A stretch of DNA of 64,000 nucleotides from assembly GCF_029193595.2 (NCBI RefSeq), contig NZ_CP135052.1, positions 744,001 to 808,000 of the forward strand. Reading direction: 5' to 3'. Made by a program: the position numbers and the translations under genes. Origin of the DNA: Providencia hangzhouensis (GTDB lineage: Bacteria; Pseudomonadota; Gammaproteobacteria; Enterobacterales; Enterobacteriaceae). How positions within the stretch are numbered: position 1 is the first letter of the stretch; each line of letters starts with the position of its first letter. A model generated the notes under the pieces. The model made no database searches, had not been told where the DNA came from, and saw only the letters and a list, made by a program, of their open reading frames with translations. Of the stretch, positions 32,991-41,227 are shown in pieces.

Positions 32991-33935
32991 ATGCGTAAAC
33001 TAACAGCTTCTATTCTATTGGCGTTCGGCTTGATGGGTACGGCAGTCGCTGAAACCACACCTGCAACAACACCAGCTGCGTCTCAAAACACACCATCAAC
33101 ACAACCGGCAGTAAATTCAGCCGCACCAACAACAACGACACCAAGTGCTGAAGTTGCATCAGTACCTGCTGAGCCTGCGCAAGGCGAAGCCGTGAACACA
33201 ACAGTTGTTAATGAAAACATTGAAATTGCAACAGAAGCACCAACAGGGGGTTTTGATCAAGACTTATCTGTTTGGGGAATGTACCAAAATGCAGATAACG
33301 TGGTTAAAACCGTTATGATTGGTTTGGTGATTGCTTCTGTCATTACATGGGCTCTATTTTTCTCAAAAGGTTTGGAAATATTAGTCGCTCGTCGCCGCTT
33401 AAAAGCAGAAGCAAAAGCGATTGCTGAGGTGAAGTCACTTGATGAGGCGGTCAGTATCGCAGAAGGCTTCAAAGCAAATAGCATTACGCGTATGTTATTA
33501 AATGAAGCTGTTACTGAGCGGGCTTTATCAGCCAATAGCTCTGATTTATCAGGCACAAAAGAGCGCACATCATTCCGTTTAGAAAGAGCTGTTGCTGCGA
33601 TTAGCCGTTATATGGGGCGCGGTAATGGCTATTTGGCGACTATTGGTGCGATTTCTCCATTCGTCGGTCTATTTGGGACGGTCTGGGGGATCATGAACAG
33701 TTTTATCGGGATTGCCCACTCGCAAACGACTAACCTCGCTGTTGTTGCCCCTGGTATTGCAGAAGCATTATTAGCGACAGCAATTGGTCTTATTGCCGCT
33801 ATCCCTGCGGTTGTGATTTATAATATTTTTGCCCGTATGATCAACAACTATCGTGGTCAAGTAGGGGATGTCGCTGCTCAGTCCGCATTGTTACTGGGGC
33901 GTGATCTTGATCTGGCAAATAGCAAAGCAAGGTAA
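32991..33935 (+). CDS. exbB: TonB-system energiser ExbB (long form)
   Basis: Proton-channel subunit of the TonB-ExbB-ExbD motor. 314 residues against 244 in E. coli: the extra N-terminus is a signal-like sequence (LTASILLAFGLMGTAVAE) plus about 60 Ala/Thr/Pro-rich residues, a layout known from ExbB of Pseudomonas and some Enterobacterales. The MotA/TolQ/ExbB core follows from about residue 90 with three TM segments, including GTVWGIMNSFIGIA and ATAIGLIAAIPAVVIYN. Five bases separate its stop from the exbD start. Iron regulation is predicted from the upstream Fur box. Confidence 0.95.
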   Translation: MRKLTASILLAFGLMGTAVAETTPATTPAASQNTPSTQPAVNSAAPTTTTPSAEVASVPAEPAQGEAVNTTVVNENIEIATEAPTGGFDQDLSVWGMYQNADNVVKTVMIGLVIASVITWALFFSKGLEILVARRRLKAEAKAIAEVKSLDEAVSIAEGFKANSITRMLLNEAVTERALSANSSDLSGTKERTSFRLERAVAAISRYMGRGNGYLATIGAISPFVGLFGTVWGIMNSFIGIAHSQTTNLAVVAPGIAEALLATAIGLIAAIPAVVIYNIFARMINNYRGQVGDVAAQSALLLGRDLDLANSKAR

Positions 33936-33940
33936 TTATT

Positions 33941-34369
33941 ATGGCAATGCGTTTAGGTGACGAACAAGACGATAGCGGTGAAATGCATGAAATTAACGTA
34001 ACACCTTTTATTGATGTTATGTTGGTTTTATTGATTATCTTTATGGTTGCGGCACCATTGGCAACAGTTGATATTAAAGTCGACTTACCCGCCTCGACAG
34101 CGAAGCCGCAGCCGCGTCCTGAAAAACCTGTATTTCTAACGGTTAAATCGGATAGCCAGCTTTTTATTGGTGACCAAGCTGTGACAAAGGAACAGCTTGC
34201 TTCTACACTTGACCAAGCAACGAGTTCCAATAAGGAAACAACAATCTTTTTCCAAGCGGACAAGAGTGTTGATTATGAAACTATGATGGATGTAATGAAT
34301 GCATTGCGTCAATCAGGGTACTTGAAGATTGGTTTAGTGGGAATGGAAGCGACATCATCCTCAAAATAA
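33941..34369 (+). CDS. exbD: TonB-system energiser ExbD
   Basis: 142 residues (E. coli 141). Short cytoplasmic start, then a single TM helix with the essential proton-carrying Asp in NVTPFIDVMLVLLIIFMVAAP (Asp near residue 25) and a periplasmic domain. Paired with exbB in one operon. Confidence 0.97.
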   Translation: MAMRLGDEQDDSGEMHEINVTPFIDVMLVLLIIFMVAAPLATVDIKVDLPASTAKPQPRPEKPVFLTVKSDSQLFIGDQAVTKEQLASTLDQATSSNKETTIFFQADKSVDYETMMDVMNALRQSGYLKIGLVGMEATSSSK

Positions 34370-34385
34370 GCTGATTAAGCCATAT

Positions 34386-34423
34386 AAACGCGTTTTATCA
34401 TTAAGGGTAAAACGCGTTTTTTT
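34386..34423 (+). terminator. Terminator of exbBD
   Basis: Twelve-pair perfect stem AAACGCGTTTTA / TAAAACGCGTTT followed by a T-run. Confidence 0.92.
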
Positions 34424-35319
34424 ATGATCTAACCATACCACTAAGATAAGTTCGTGTCTTACTAACCTCCCTTAGGTACTATTTGTGAAAATCCAAGCGC
34501 ATTTATTTATCTAATTAATTTTTTTTTAAAGAATTTTATTCTTATTTGACATTTTTTATTCGCAATTTGATAAGGTAGCTTGACCATTGTGCCCATTTTT
34601 TTACTCTATTTTGGATGTTTTCGCTTGTATTCCCGATAAGTAATAAAGATTTTCATTAGTTTTTATAATGAATTGTTATATGTTTCTCCTTTCTTATGAT
34701 AGTAATTTCTATTGATATTACCTTTTTTTCTACCTACTCATTAGTCATATTGATTCATTTTCTTGGTTTTTTAATTTATAAATACGAGTTAAATGACCTA
34801 TTAATTCTGGTTATTTTATCAATGACAATGCAATAATGATGTAAAACTTTATTAAAAATAAACCATGTTACCAATAAGGATTTATATAAGTATTATTTTT
34901 AATCTATTTTTGTATATTCCCTTATTAATAGGGTGGTTATTTAATAAAAGAGAGATTGGTCAAAAAATGATTGTTTATCATAGGTCTGGTTGTTTTTATT
35001 TTTAATTTTTAGGTTGATAAATCTTAATTACGTAAATACTACTAATAAATTATAATGAAAAATATGTTAATTTTATTAATGTTCAAAAAGTTTTATTATT
35101 CCAGGGAATATATTTTTAAAGCTAATTTATATATTTAATTAATATTAAATTTATTTTTAAATTTGAAATGAATTCTTTTTTATAAAAAATGTAAATTGTT
35201 TGTAATATCTTAACTATAGGTTAAATATTTTGCCTCATTCTTATGTTCTTGCTGTATCTTTTTGATTTAAATTGATTTTGTGTTTTATCCTGTATCTTGT
35301 CATGAAAATAAAAAAACAC
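34424..35319. other. ~900-bp extremely AT-rich stretch without genes
   Basis: Long runs of A and T with stops in every frame and no ORF with a ribosome site. Base composition is clearly more AT-rich than the flanking genes. It could be an H-NS-silenced or decayed segment; nothing in it is recognisable. Confidence 0.6.
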
Positions 35320-35347
35320 TTGCGCAACAAAAGTGTTGCGCTATAAT
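35320..35347 (+). promoter_or_regulatory. Promoter with operator-like dyad
   Basis: TTGCGC at 35320 and a perfect TATAAT at 35342 with a 16-bp spacer. An inverted repeat GCGCAACA / TGTTGCGC (35322-35329 and 35334-35341, 4-nt loop) covers the spacer, as expected for a repressor site. Confidence 0.75.
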
Positions 35348-35353
35348 GCAATC

Positions 35354-35699
35354 AATAACATTTAGAAACACTTTTAAATACTTTATTATACTGAGTTATC
35401 TATTTTTATAATTTACTTATGCTAGGGAATTAATAAGGCCAACACTAATTTGGGAATCATACAAAGTTAGTGAATATTTAGGTCTTAACATTAAAAATAG
35501 ATATAGTTACTTAACAGTTAGCTCAGCTAAGTAAATGTATTTAGACCGTGATATAAGTGTTATTACTGGAGTCAAATGGGCTGACTACAGACTACGCATA
35601 GCAAGCGTCGCCGTAATACGGCAATTTCATATTATACTCTTCTATAGATAAAATAAGACTACACTTCCAGCGTTATCATTGAGATAGCGCTTTTTTTTT
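35354..35699 (+). ncRNA. Candidate structured non-coding RNA or leader (~345 nt)
   Basis: Bounded by the dyad promoter upstream and a strong intrinsic terminator. No open frame is present. Sequence-level pairing is visible: TAAGGCC (35434) with GGTCTTA (35481) enclosing CACTAATTT (35443) with AAAGTTAGTG (35463); TTACTTA (35507) with TAAGTAA (35528). GGTCT at 35481 could instead pair with AGACC at 35543, giving mutually exclusive folds. It might be a free RNA or a leader for yedEF, which starts 200 bp beyond the terminator. I do not recognise it as a known family. Confidence 0.5.
35669..35699 (+). terminator. Strong intrinsic terminator upstream of yedE
   Basis: Nine-pair stem AGCGTTATC / GATAGCGCT (one wobble), loop ATTGA, then nine T residues. 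There is no annotated gene for it to serve. Confidence 0.9.
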
Positions 35700-35899
35700 A
35701 TTCCTAACTATCTCTTTAAATCTGGCTGTGCTCGAGATCAATTTGCCTCTCGTTTTATGATGAAATAACTTCACGAAAAAATTTATCGGAGTATGATGTT
35801 GCCACTTCGCTGTGGGGATCGATATAAATACTTATAACGATAATTATACAACGGCGAGTTTCTCTGCCAAGGTCTGGCGTGAATGAATTGGAAGTAACA

Positions 35900-37114
35900 A
35901 TGACTTGGTCTGATTTTAAATCTCGCTATCTCATCGGTTTTTGGAAACCATTACCTGCAGTTATTGCCGCAGGTATCTTATCAACCTATTATTTTGGCTT
36001 GACTGGCACGTTTTGGGCAGTTACGGGTGAGTTTACGCGTTGGGGCGGGCACATCATGCAATTATTTGGCGCTGAACCAGAGACATGGGGCTATTTCAAA
36101 GTTATTGGTTTTGAAGGTACACCATTGGATCGCATTGATGGTGTGATGATTATTGGTATGTTTGCTGGGTGTTTTGCCGCTGCGTTATGGGCAAATAATA
36201 TCAAATTACGAATGCCTCAGCACCGTATCCGTATTTTTCAAGCTATTTTGGGCGGTATTATCGCTGGATTTGGTGCTCGTTTGGCAATGGGGTGTAATTT
36301 AGCCGCATTCTTTACTGGGATCCCTCAATTCTCATTACACGCGTGGTACTTTGCTGTTGCTACTGCGGCAGGGTCATATTTTGGTGCGAAATTTACACTA
36401 ATGCCAATGTTTCGCATCCCTGTGAAACTGAAAAAAGTCAGCACCGCATCGCCGTTAACACAAAATCATAATGTGGCGAAAAGACGCTTTAAACTAGGAA
36501 TGGTGATTTTCACATTAGCACTAGCTTGGGGTTTTTATACTTTATTAGACTCCCCTGTGATGGGTTTTGCTATCTTATGTGGTATTGGCTTCGGGTTACT
36601 GATTGAAAGAGCGCAAATTTGTTTTACCTCCGCATTCCGTGATCTGTGGATCACCGGACGCACACATATGGCCAAAGCTATCATTATTGGTATGGCAGTC
36701 AGTGCAATTGGTATCTTCAGCTATGTACAGTTAGGCGCAACGCCAAAAATTTTATGGGCTGGGCCGAATGCAGTGATTGGTGGATTACTGTTTGGCTTCG
36801 GTATTGTGCTCGCTGGTGGTTGTGAAACGGGCTGGATGTACCGTGCGGTCGAGGGCCAAGTCCATTATTGGTGGGTTGGTTTTGGTAATATCATTGGTGC
36901 TACGGTGCTGGCTTATTACTGGGATGATTTAGGTCCTTGGTTGGCGACTGATTTTGACAAAGTTAATTTACTTGAAACCTTTGGACCAGAAGGTGGATTG
37001 CTAGTCACTTATGGATTATTAGCGGTAGCATTTGTGTTGATGTTGGTCTGGGAAAAACATTTTTTCCGTAAACGTTCTCAAAAAGCATCTAATGTATCCG
37101 TGGAGGTAATATGA
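35900..37114 (+). CDS. yedE: YeeE/YedE-family (DUF395) membrane transporter
   Basis: 404-residue polytopic inner-membrane protein of the YeeE/YedE family. The paralog YeeE/TsuA imports thiosulfate with the TusA-like YeeD; YedE-YedF homologs in many bacteria sit with selenium-metabolism genes, so a sulfur or selenium oxyanion or thiol relay is the best guess. Conserved cysteines are in LAMGCNLAAFFTG, ERAQICFTSAFRD and LAGGCETGWMYRA. MTWSDFKSRYLIGFW aligns with E. coli YedE, so the ATG at 35900 was chosen over an upstream GTG; GGAAG precedes it. Overlaps yedF by 4 bp. Confidence 0.9.
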   Translation: MTWSDFKSRYLIGFWKPLPAVIAAGILSTYYFGLTGTFWAVTGEFTRWGGHIMQLFGAEPETWGYFKVIGFEGTPLDRIDGVMIIGMFAGCFAAALWANNIKLRMPQHRIRIFQAILGGIIAGFGARLAMGCNLAAFFTGIPQFSLHAWYFAVATAAGSYFGAKFTLMPMFRIPVKLKKVSTASPLTQNHNVAKRRFKLGMVIFTLALAWGFYTLLDSPVMGFAILCGIGFGLLIERAQICFTSAFRDLWITGRTHMAKAIIIGMAVSAIGIFSYVQLGATPKILWAGPNAVIGGLLFGFGIVLAGGCETGWMYRAVEGQVHYWWVGFGNIIGATVLAYYWDDLGPWLATDFDKVNLLETFGPEGGLLVTYGLLAVAFVLMLVWEKHFFRKRSQKASNVSVEVI

Positions 37115-37350
37115 GTAATAAAGACATTATCCCTGATTATCGTTTAGATATGGTCGGAGAACCTTGCCCATATCCAGCAGTAGCAACACTAGAAGCAATG
37201 CCATCGTTGAAAAAAGGCGAAATATTAGAAGTGGTAAGTGATTGCCCGCAGTCGATTAATAATATTCCTCTAGATGCGAAAAACTACGGTTATACGGTGT
37301 TGGATATTCAGCAAGATGGGCCGACTATTCGTTATCTTATCCAAAAATAA
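37111..37350 (+). CDS. yedF: TusA-like sulfurtransferase-family protein YedF
   Basis: 79-residue SirA/TusA-fold protein with the CPxP motif (GEPCPYPAVATLE, Cys near residue 19) where TusA carries a persulfide. Nearly identical to E. coli YedF, including DCPQSINNIP and the end DGPTIRYLIQK. ATGA overlap with yedE indicates coupling; the pair probably passes sulfur (or selenium) from the transporter to a cytoplasmic acceptor. An ERIC array starts 3 bp after its stop. Confidence 0.95.
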   Translation: MSNKDIIPDYRLDMVGEPCPYPAVATLEAMPSLKKGEILEVVSDCPQSINNIPLDAKNYGYTVLDIQQDGPTIRYLIQK

Positions 37351-37352
37351 CG

Positions 37353-37783
37353 AATACGCGTCATATTTTGCACTGTCGCGGTGTTGGCTTCATGCGTTAG
37401 CCCTAGTCACATACTTGTGTATGCTCCTAGGTTCTAACGCATTTGCCGCCTTGCGACAGCACAAACTATTTAGCGTATTGGTATTGGTCATACTTCGCAC
37501 TGTCGCGGTGTTGGCTTCATGCGTTAGCCCTAGTCACATACTTGTGTATGCTCCTAGGTTCTAACGCATTTGCCGCCTTGCGACAGCACAAACTATTTAG
37601 CGTATTGGTATTGGTCATACTTCGCACTGTCGCGGTGTTGGCTTCATGCGTTAGCCCTAGTCACATACTTGTGTATGCTCCTAGGTTCTAACGCATTTGC
37701 CGCCTTGCGACAGCACAAACTATTTAGCGTATTGGTATTGGTCATACTTCGTGCTGTAGCGTTGTTGACTGCACTTATAGGCT
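37353..37783. repeat. Tandem array of three ERIC elements plus a fourth remnant
   Basis: Three head-to-tail units with 127-bp period start near 37354, 37481 and 37608, followed by a diverged partial unit from about 37735 to 37783. Each is an imperfect palindrome (ATGCGTTAG / CTAACGCAT, CCTAG / CTAGG, CACATAC around the tip) with ERIC hallmarks CGCGGTGTTGGCTTCATGCG and TTGCCGCCTTGCGACAGCAC. Units 2 and 3 read as identical over most of their length. The open frames across them are repeat translations, not genes. Confidence 0.92.
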
Positions 37784-38298
37784 TACTCTTCTTGTTCTTG
37801 CCAATTAGTAATATCTAGGACCAGCTCGCATTCATCATCCATATAAGCGCCTGTTGGTACAAAACCAAGTTTTTTGTAGAACTCAAATGGGCTTTCTTCC
37901 CCTTCACCACAGCTATTATAAAGGCGTGGATATCCTTTTCTTTTTAAATAATGGATGACTTGAACTAGGGCTTCACGGCCGAATCCCAGCTTTTGGTAGG
38001 GTTCAGCAATCATAAAACGCCAAAGCATAATACCGTTATATTCTAATTCATCATCATCTAACCCAGAATGCAGCATGATGAAACCGACAGGGACATCATC
38101 GGCGTAAATGCCTCGATACCATGCGCAATCAGAAAACTGGGCTTCCACCATGGAATAGGCATTGTCAGCCACCATATTACGTTGTGCTTCACTAAGCGTA
38201 TGACTTAGTAAGCAAATTTCAGAAAAATTATCGGCGGTGACTTTTTGTAGGGTAACCAGTGAATTTTCATCTAATTCAGGTTCGATGAGCTCTTTCAT
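37783..38298 (-). CDS. GNAT-family N-acetyltransferase (polyamine-type)
   Basis: 171 residues. Acetyl-CoA site LWRFMIAEPYQKLGFGREAL (R/Q-x-x-G-x-G/A variant) near residue 90, preceded by DDVPVGFIMLHSG and followed by NSCGEGEESPFEFYKKLGF. The layout NFSEICLLSHTLSEAQRNMVADNAYS resembles BltD/PaiA-type spermine/spermidine acetyltransferases. Substrate assignment is inferred. AAGGA precedes the ATG. Its stop codon abuts the ERIC remnant. Confidence 0.85.
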   Translation of the reverse strand: MKELIEPELDENSLVTLQKVTADNFSEICLLSHTLSEAQRNMVADNAYSMVEAQFSDCAWYRGIYADDVPVGFIMLHSGLDDDELEYNGIMLWRFMIAEPYQKLGFGREALVQVIHYLKRKGYPRLYNSCGEGEESPFEFYKKLGFVPTGAYMDDECELVLDITNWQEQEE

Positions 38299-38465
38299 AA
38301 CATTTCCTTCGACAGAATATTGACCATAATCATCAGTGATGGGCTATTTTTATTATTGTTGTTGAACATAATTAAATATTAGAAATTTGCGATATGGATA
38401 TAAATCAATCAACCAGAGATTTCACTACCAGTCAATGACTTAATTGTGGCTATGTAAGCGGGATC

Positions 38466-38504
38466 TAAAAAGTGATGGCAACTTACTTAAGTGTGAGTTG
38501 CCAT
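38466..38504 (-). terminator. Terminator of rdgC
   Basis: Nine-pair stem ATGGCAACT / AGTTGCCAT with a 12-nt loop; on the minus strand a CACTTTTT tract follows. Confidence 0.8.
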
Positions 38505-38534
38505 TGTGAGGGCGATAGAGGGGATAGAAACAAA

Positions 38535-39440
38535 TTAGTGCTCGGCTTCGCCACCTAATACATCAATCAAGCGAGCGATTAATGCACTAAGTTCACCTGT
38601 CATTAATACGTAATCAGCATCAAATTTTTGCGCGTAGTCTTCTTTAGCGATGTCGTCATTTTGGTCTTTTAATGTATCGCTAAATTTGAGGCGCTTCAGG
38701 GAACCATCATCAGATAACATGAACTGGATACGCTCTTCCCAATCCAAGGCCAGTTTGGTAACGAGTTTACCGGCTTCAATGTGGGTGGCAATTTCATCAG
38801 AAATGAGTTCTTGCTTCTTACAGCGGATAATACCACCTTCTTCTAAGATAGCTTTTAGCTCCGCTTCATCCATGACGGCAAAACCTTGTGGTAATGAGCC
38901 CGAACGGATCCATTCAGTGAGTGTTAGCTCTATTGGGTCTTTAAAAGTCAGAGGGACGACAGGTAAGGAACCTAAGCTTTTGCGGAGTAAGGCTAAATTG
39001 TCTTCAGCGCGTTTTGCACTTGCGGCATCAACAATAATTAATTGATTTACTGTATCAATCCAAATGTAGGTTTTACTGAATTTACTGAATGCACGAGGAA
39101 GGAGTGAGTGAACAACTTCATCTTTTAGTGAATCTTTTTCTGTTTTCTTCAGCTTACGGCCTTGGTCAGCTTCCAATTTTTCGATTTTATCCTGCAATTC
39201 TTGCTTAATTACAGGAGATGGCAGCATTTTTTCTTCTTTTTTAGCACAGATAAGAATTTGATTACCCGCTGCATGTGTCAATGTATCACCACCATTCATA
39301 GGGGAAACCCAGCCAGTTTGCATCATATCTTGGCTACCACAAGGGTGATAGGCGAGGGCGGCAAGCTGTTTCTCTAAATCATCTGCGGAGAGTGCCAAAT
39401 CCCGATTCAGGCGATAGACCAATATATTCTTGAACCACAT
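38535..39440 (-). CDS. rdgC: Recombination-associated protein RdgC
   Basis: Ring-shaped dimeric nucleoid-associated protein that binds dsDNA and inhibits RecA-mediated strand exchange. 301 residues (E. coli 303). Start [14 protein letters not shown], internal [27 protein letters not shown]. Divergent from mak exactly as in E. coli. Confidence 0.97.
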   Translation of the reverse strand: MWFKNILVYRLNRDLALSADDLEKQLAALAYHPCGSQDMMQTGWVSPMNGGDTLTHAAGNQILICAKKEEKMLPSPVIKQELQDKIEKLEADQGRKLKKTEKDSLKDEVVHSLLPRAFSKFSKTYIWIDTVNQLIIVDAASAKRAEDNLALLRKSLGSLPVVPLTFKDPIELTLTEWIRSGSLPQGFAVMDEAELKAILEEGGIIRCKKQELISDEIATHIEAGKLVTKLALDWEERIQFMLSDDGSLKRLKFSDTLKDQNDDIAKEDYAQKFDADYVLMTGELSALIARLIDVLGGEAEH

Positions 39441-39643
39441 GAAAAACCTACCTTTGTTGATAAATAGCCAGTTAGAGCAGGGGGCTATGATAGCGAATTG
39501 TCTGTTATTAAGCGAAAAAAAATGCGCTGTCGTTGAGGGCTGCTATCATTTCATTGGTTAACTATTGATAATACCCCTCAAAGCAAGCCATGATAGCTAT
39601 AGAAGCCCTGACATAAAAACTTTAAATAGTAGAGAACATCATA

Positions 39644-40549
39644 ATGAGAATAGGTATTGACCTTGGTGGAACCAAAATTGAAGTTATTGCATTAGATGAC
39701 AGTGGCAATACTTTGTTTCGTAAACGTATTCCAACACCTCGTGGTGATTATGACGCGACACTTAAAGCGATAGCAAGTTTAGTGGCAGATGCAGAAACGG
39801 CGACTGGGTTGTCAGGTAGTGTTGGTGTGGGGATCCCTGGAACTTTGTCTCCTGTGACTGGTAAAGTTAAAAATGCCAATTCCACATGGCTTAATGGTAA
39901 ACAGTTTGATGCCGATTTAAGTCATCTATTAAACCGTGAAGTAAAAATGGCGAATGACGCTAATTGCCTAGCTGTTTCAGAAGCGGTTGATGGTGCAGGA
40001 GCGGGTGAGAAGGTCGTGTTTGCTGTTATTATCGGAACCGGTTGTGGTGCAGGAATTGCGATAAATGGGCAAGTGCATTCAGGGGGAAATGGCGTTGCAG
40101 GGGAATGGGGGCATAACCCTTTACCATGGCAAGATGAGCAAGATAGGCAGTTTCTAGTATCAGAAAGCTGTTATTGCGGGCTGACGGGCTGCACCGAATT
40201 GTTTGTTTCAGGTACAGGGTTTATGGCGGATTATGCAAAAATGTCAGGAAGCCAAAAAACGGGGATGGAAATTGTTGCATTAGCTCAAACAGGTGATAAG
40301 CATGCCACCATTGCACTGGAAAATTACCTTAATCGCCTTGCAAAAGCCCTTGGACAAGCCATTAATATGTTAGACCCAGATGTGATAGTGCTAGGGGGCG
40401 GAATGAGTAATGTTGATTGCCTCTATGAAGAGCTACCAAAGCGTATTCGTCAGTGGGTGTTTGGTAGGGAGTGTGATACACCGATTCGTAAGGCGGTGCA
40501 TGGCGATTCGAGTGGGGTTCGCGGAGCTGCTTGGTTGTTTTCGTCCTAA
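39644..40549 (+). CDS. mak: Fructokinase Mak (ROK family)
   Basis: Cytoplasmic ROK sugar kinase that phosphorylates fructose (manno(fructo)kinase). 301 residues (E. coli 302). ATP site [13 protein letters not shown], sugar-binding NANSTWLNG, catalytic Asp in [13 protein letters not shown], zinc site GHNPLP ... CYCGLTGC. Weak ribosome site. The final Ser-Ser-stop appears to lie within the left end of an ERIC element, so the C-terminal residues differ from E. coli. Confidence 0.95.
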   Translation: MRIGIDLGGTKIEVIALDDSGNTLFRKRIPTPRGDYDATLKAIASLVADAETATGLSGSVGVGIPGTLSPVTGKVKNANSTWLNGKQFDADLSHLLNREVKMANDANCLAVSEAVDGAGAGEKVVFAVIIGTGCGAGIAINGQVHSGGNGVAGEWGHNPLPWQDEQDRQFLVSESCYCGLTGCTELFVSGTGFMADYAKMSGSQKTGMEIVALAQTGDKHATIALENYLNRLAKALGQAINMLDPDVIVLGGGMSNVDCLYEELPKRIRQWVFGRECDTPIRKAVHGDSSGVRGAAWLFSS

Positions 40550-40662
40550 TTTACGCTGTCGCGGTGTTGGCTTCATTCGGTTACTCGGGTCACATACTTG
40601 TGTATGCTCCCCGAGATACTCTCTTTTGCCGCCTTGCCTCAACTCGAATTATTTAGAAAAAA
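40536..40662. repeat. ERIC element over the mak stop codon
   Basis: Contains CTGTCGCGGTGTTGGCTTCA, the CACATACTTGTGTATGCTCC tip and the right end CAACTCGAATTATTTAG. The left end (CGTCCTAATTTACGCTG) aligns with CGTCATATTTTGCACTG of the 37-kb units, which puts the mak stop inside the element. Left boundary is approximate. Confidence 0.82.
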
Positions 40663-40725
40663 TACTTGGTTTCTAATCAAATGAAAGTTCTTTAGGAAAA
40701 ATACTTAATTTCTAATCAAATGAAA
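40652..40725. repeat. Two 35-bp direct repeats
   Basis: TTTAG(A/G)AAAAATACTT followed by TTTCTAATCAAATGAAA occurs at 40652-40686 and 40691-40725 with three mismatches (39-bp period). The first copy begins within the end of the ERIC. Confidence 0.75.
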
Positions 40726-40902
40726 AATATGTATAAAACTAATGATTAAATAATCATCTTTTATTTCTTAAATTAAATTTAGATTAATTGAAAATAATTT
40801 GATGGATATATTTATAGAATAAAAAGGATAAGTAAAAATAAAGGTGCTTTCTTGGCTAAATAAAGCACAGAAATTTAAGTTAAATAAGTTTCTTTAATAC
40901 TC

Positions 40903-40918
40903 AGTGATATAAATCACA
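40903..40918. promoter_or_regulatory. CRP-binding site upstream of cpdB
   Basis: AGTGATATAAATCACA matches the CRP pattern TGTGA-N6-TCACA with one mismatch. It lies about 310 bp before the cpdB start, so either the leader is long or other sites contribute. Confidence 0.65.
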
Positions 40919-41227
40919 GTTCTTTTTTTCCTACGAAAAATATTCACAACTCCTCAATGGAATAAGTTGAGTTAATTAAGGTGAATTTGTCATCATTAAT
41001 TCATTTTTGTGAGCTATATAAAAATCAAGCTCAATAAAAAGATGAAAACCGTGATTTAGTCACAAAAAATGGTTACTGTTTGCAGTGTATTATCATTAAA
41101 AATTGACGTCATGCACATAGTGTAAAATTTTAACGCTAACTTTGTTGTTTATTTGTTCAATTTTACAGGGTAGGTACTCAGATTTGAGAGGCAATTTTCT
41201 CTCAATAATGGCAACTAAGGGGATTAC

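Larger units (their letters stand above)
40550..41227. other. 678-bp mak-cpdB intergenic region
   Basis: Holds an ERIC, a 39-bp tandem duplication, AT-rich sequence and the cpdB control region with a CRP site. No coding sequence seen. Confidence 0.6.

Noticed and set aside
35320..35341. Reading the GCGCAACA/TGTTGCGC dyad as a terminator
   Set aside because: No upstream gene ends there and a perfect TATAAT at the right distance follows, which fits an operator within a promoter better.
37274..37818. Three overlapping 82-96-codon frames with near-identical products downstream of yedF
   Set aside because: They are translations of the 127-bp tandem ERIC units, with no ribosome sites and a shared repeated sequence.
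41045..41070. Possible second CRP site (GTGATTTAGTCAC) before cpdB
   Set aside because: Half-site spacing is 5 bp rather than 6, so it does not fit CRP.
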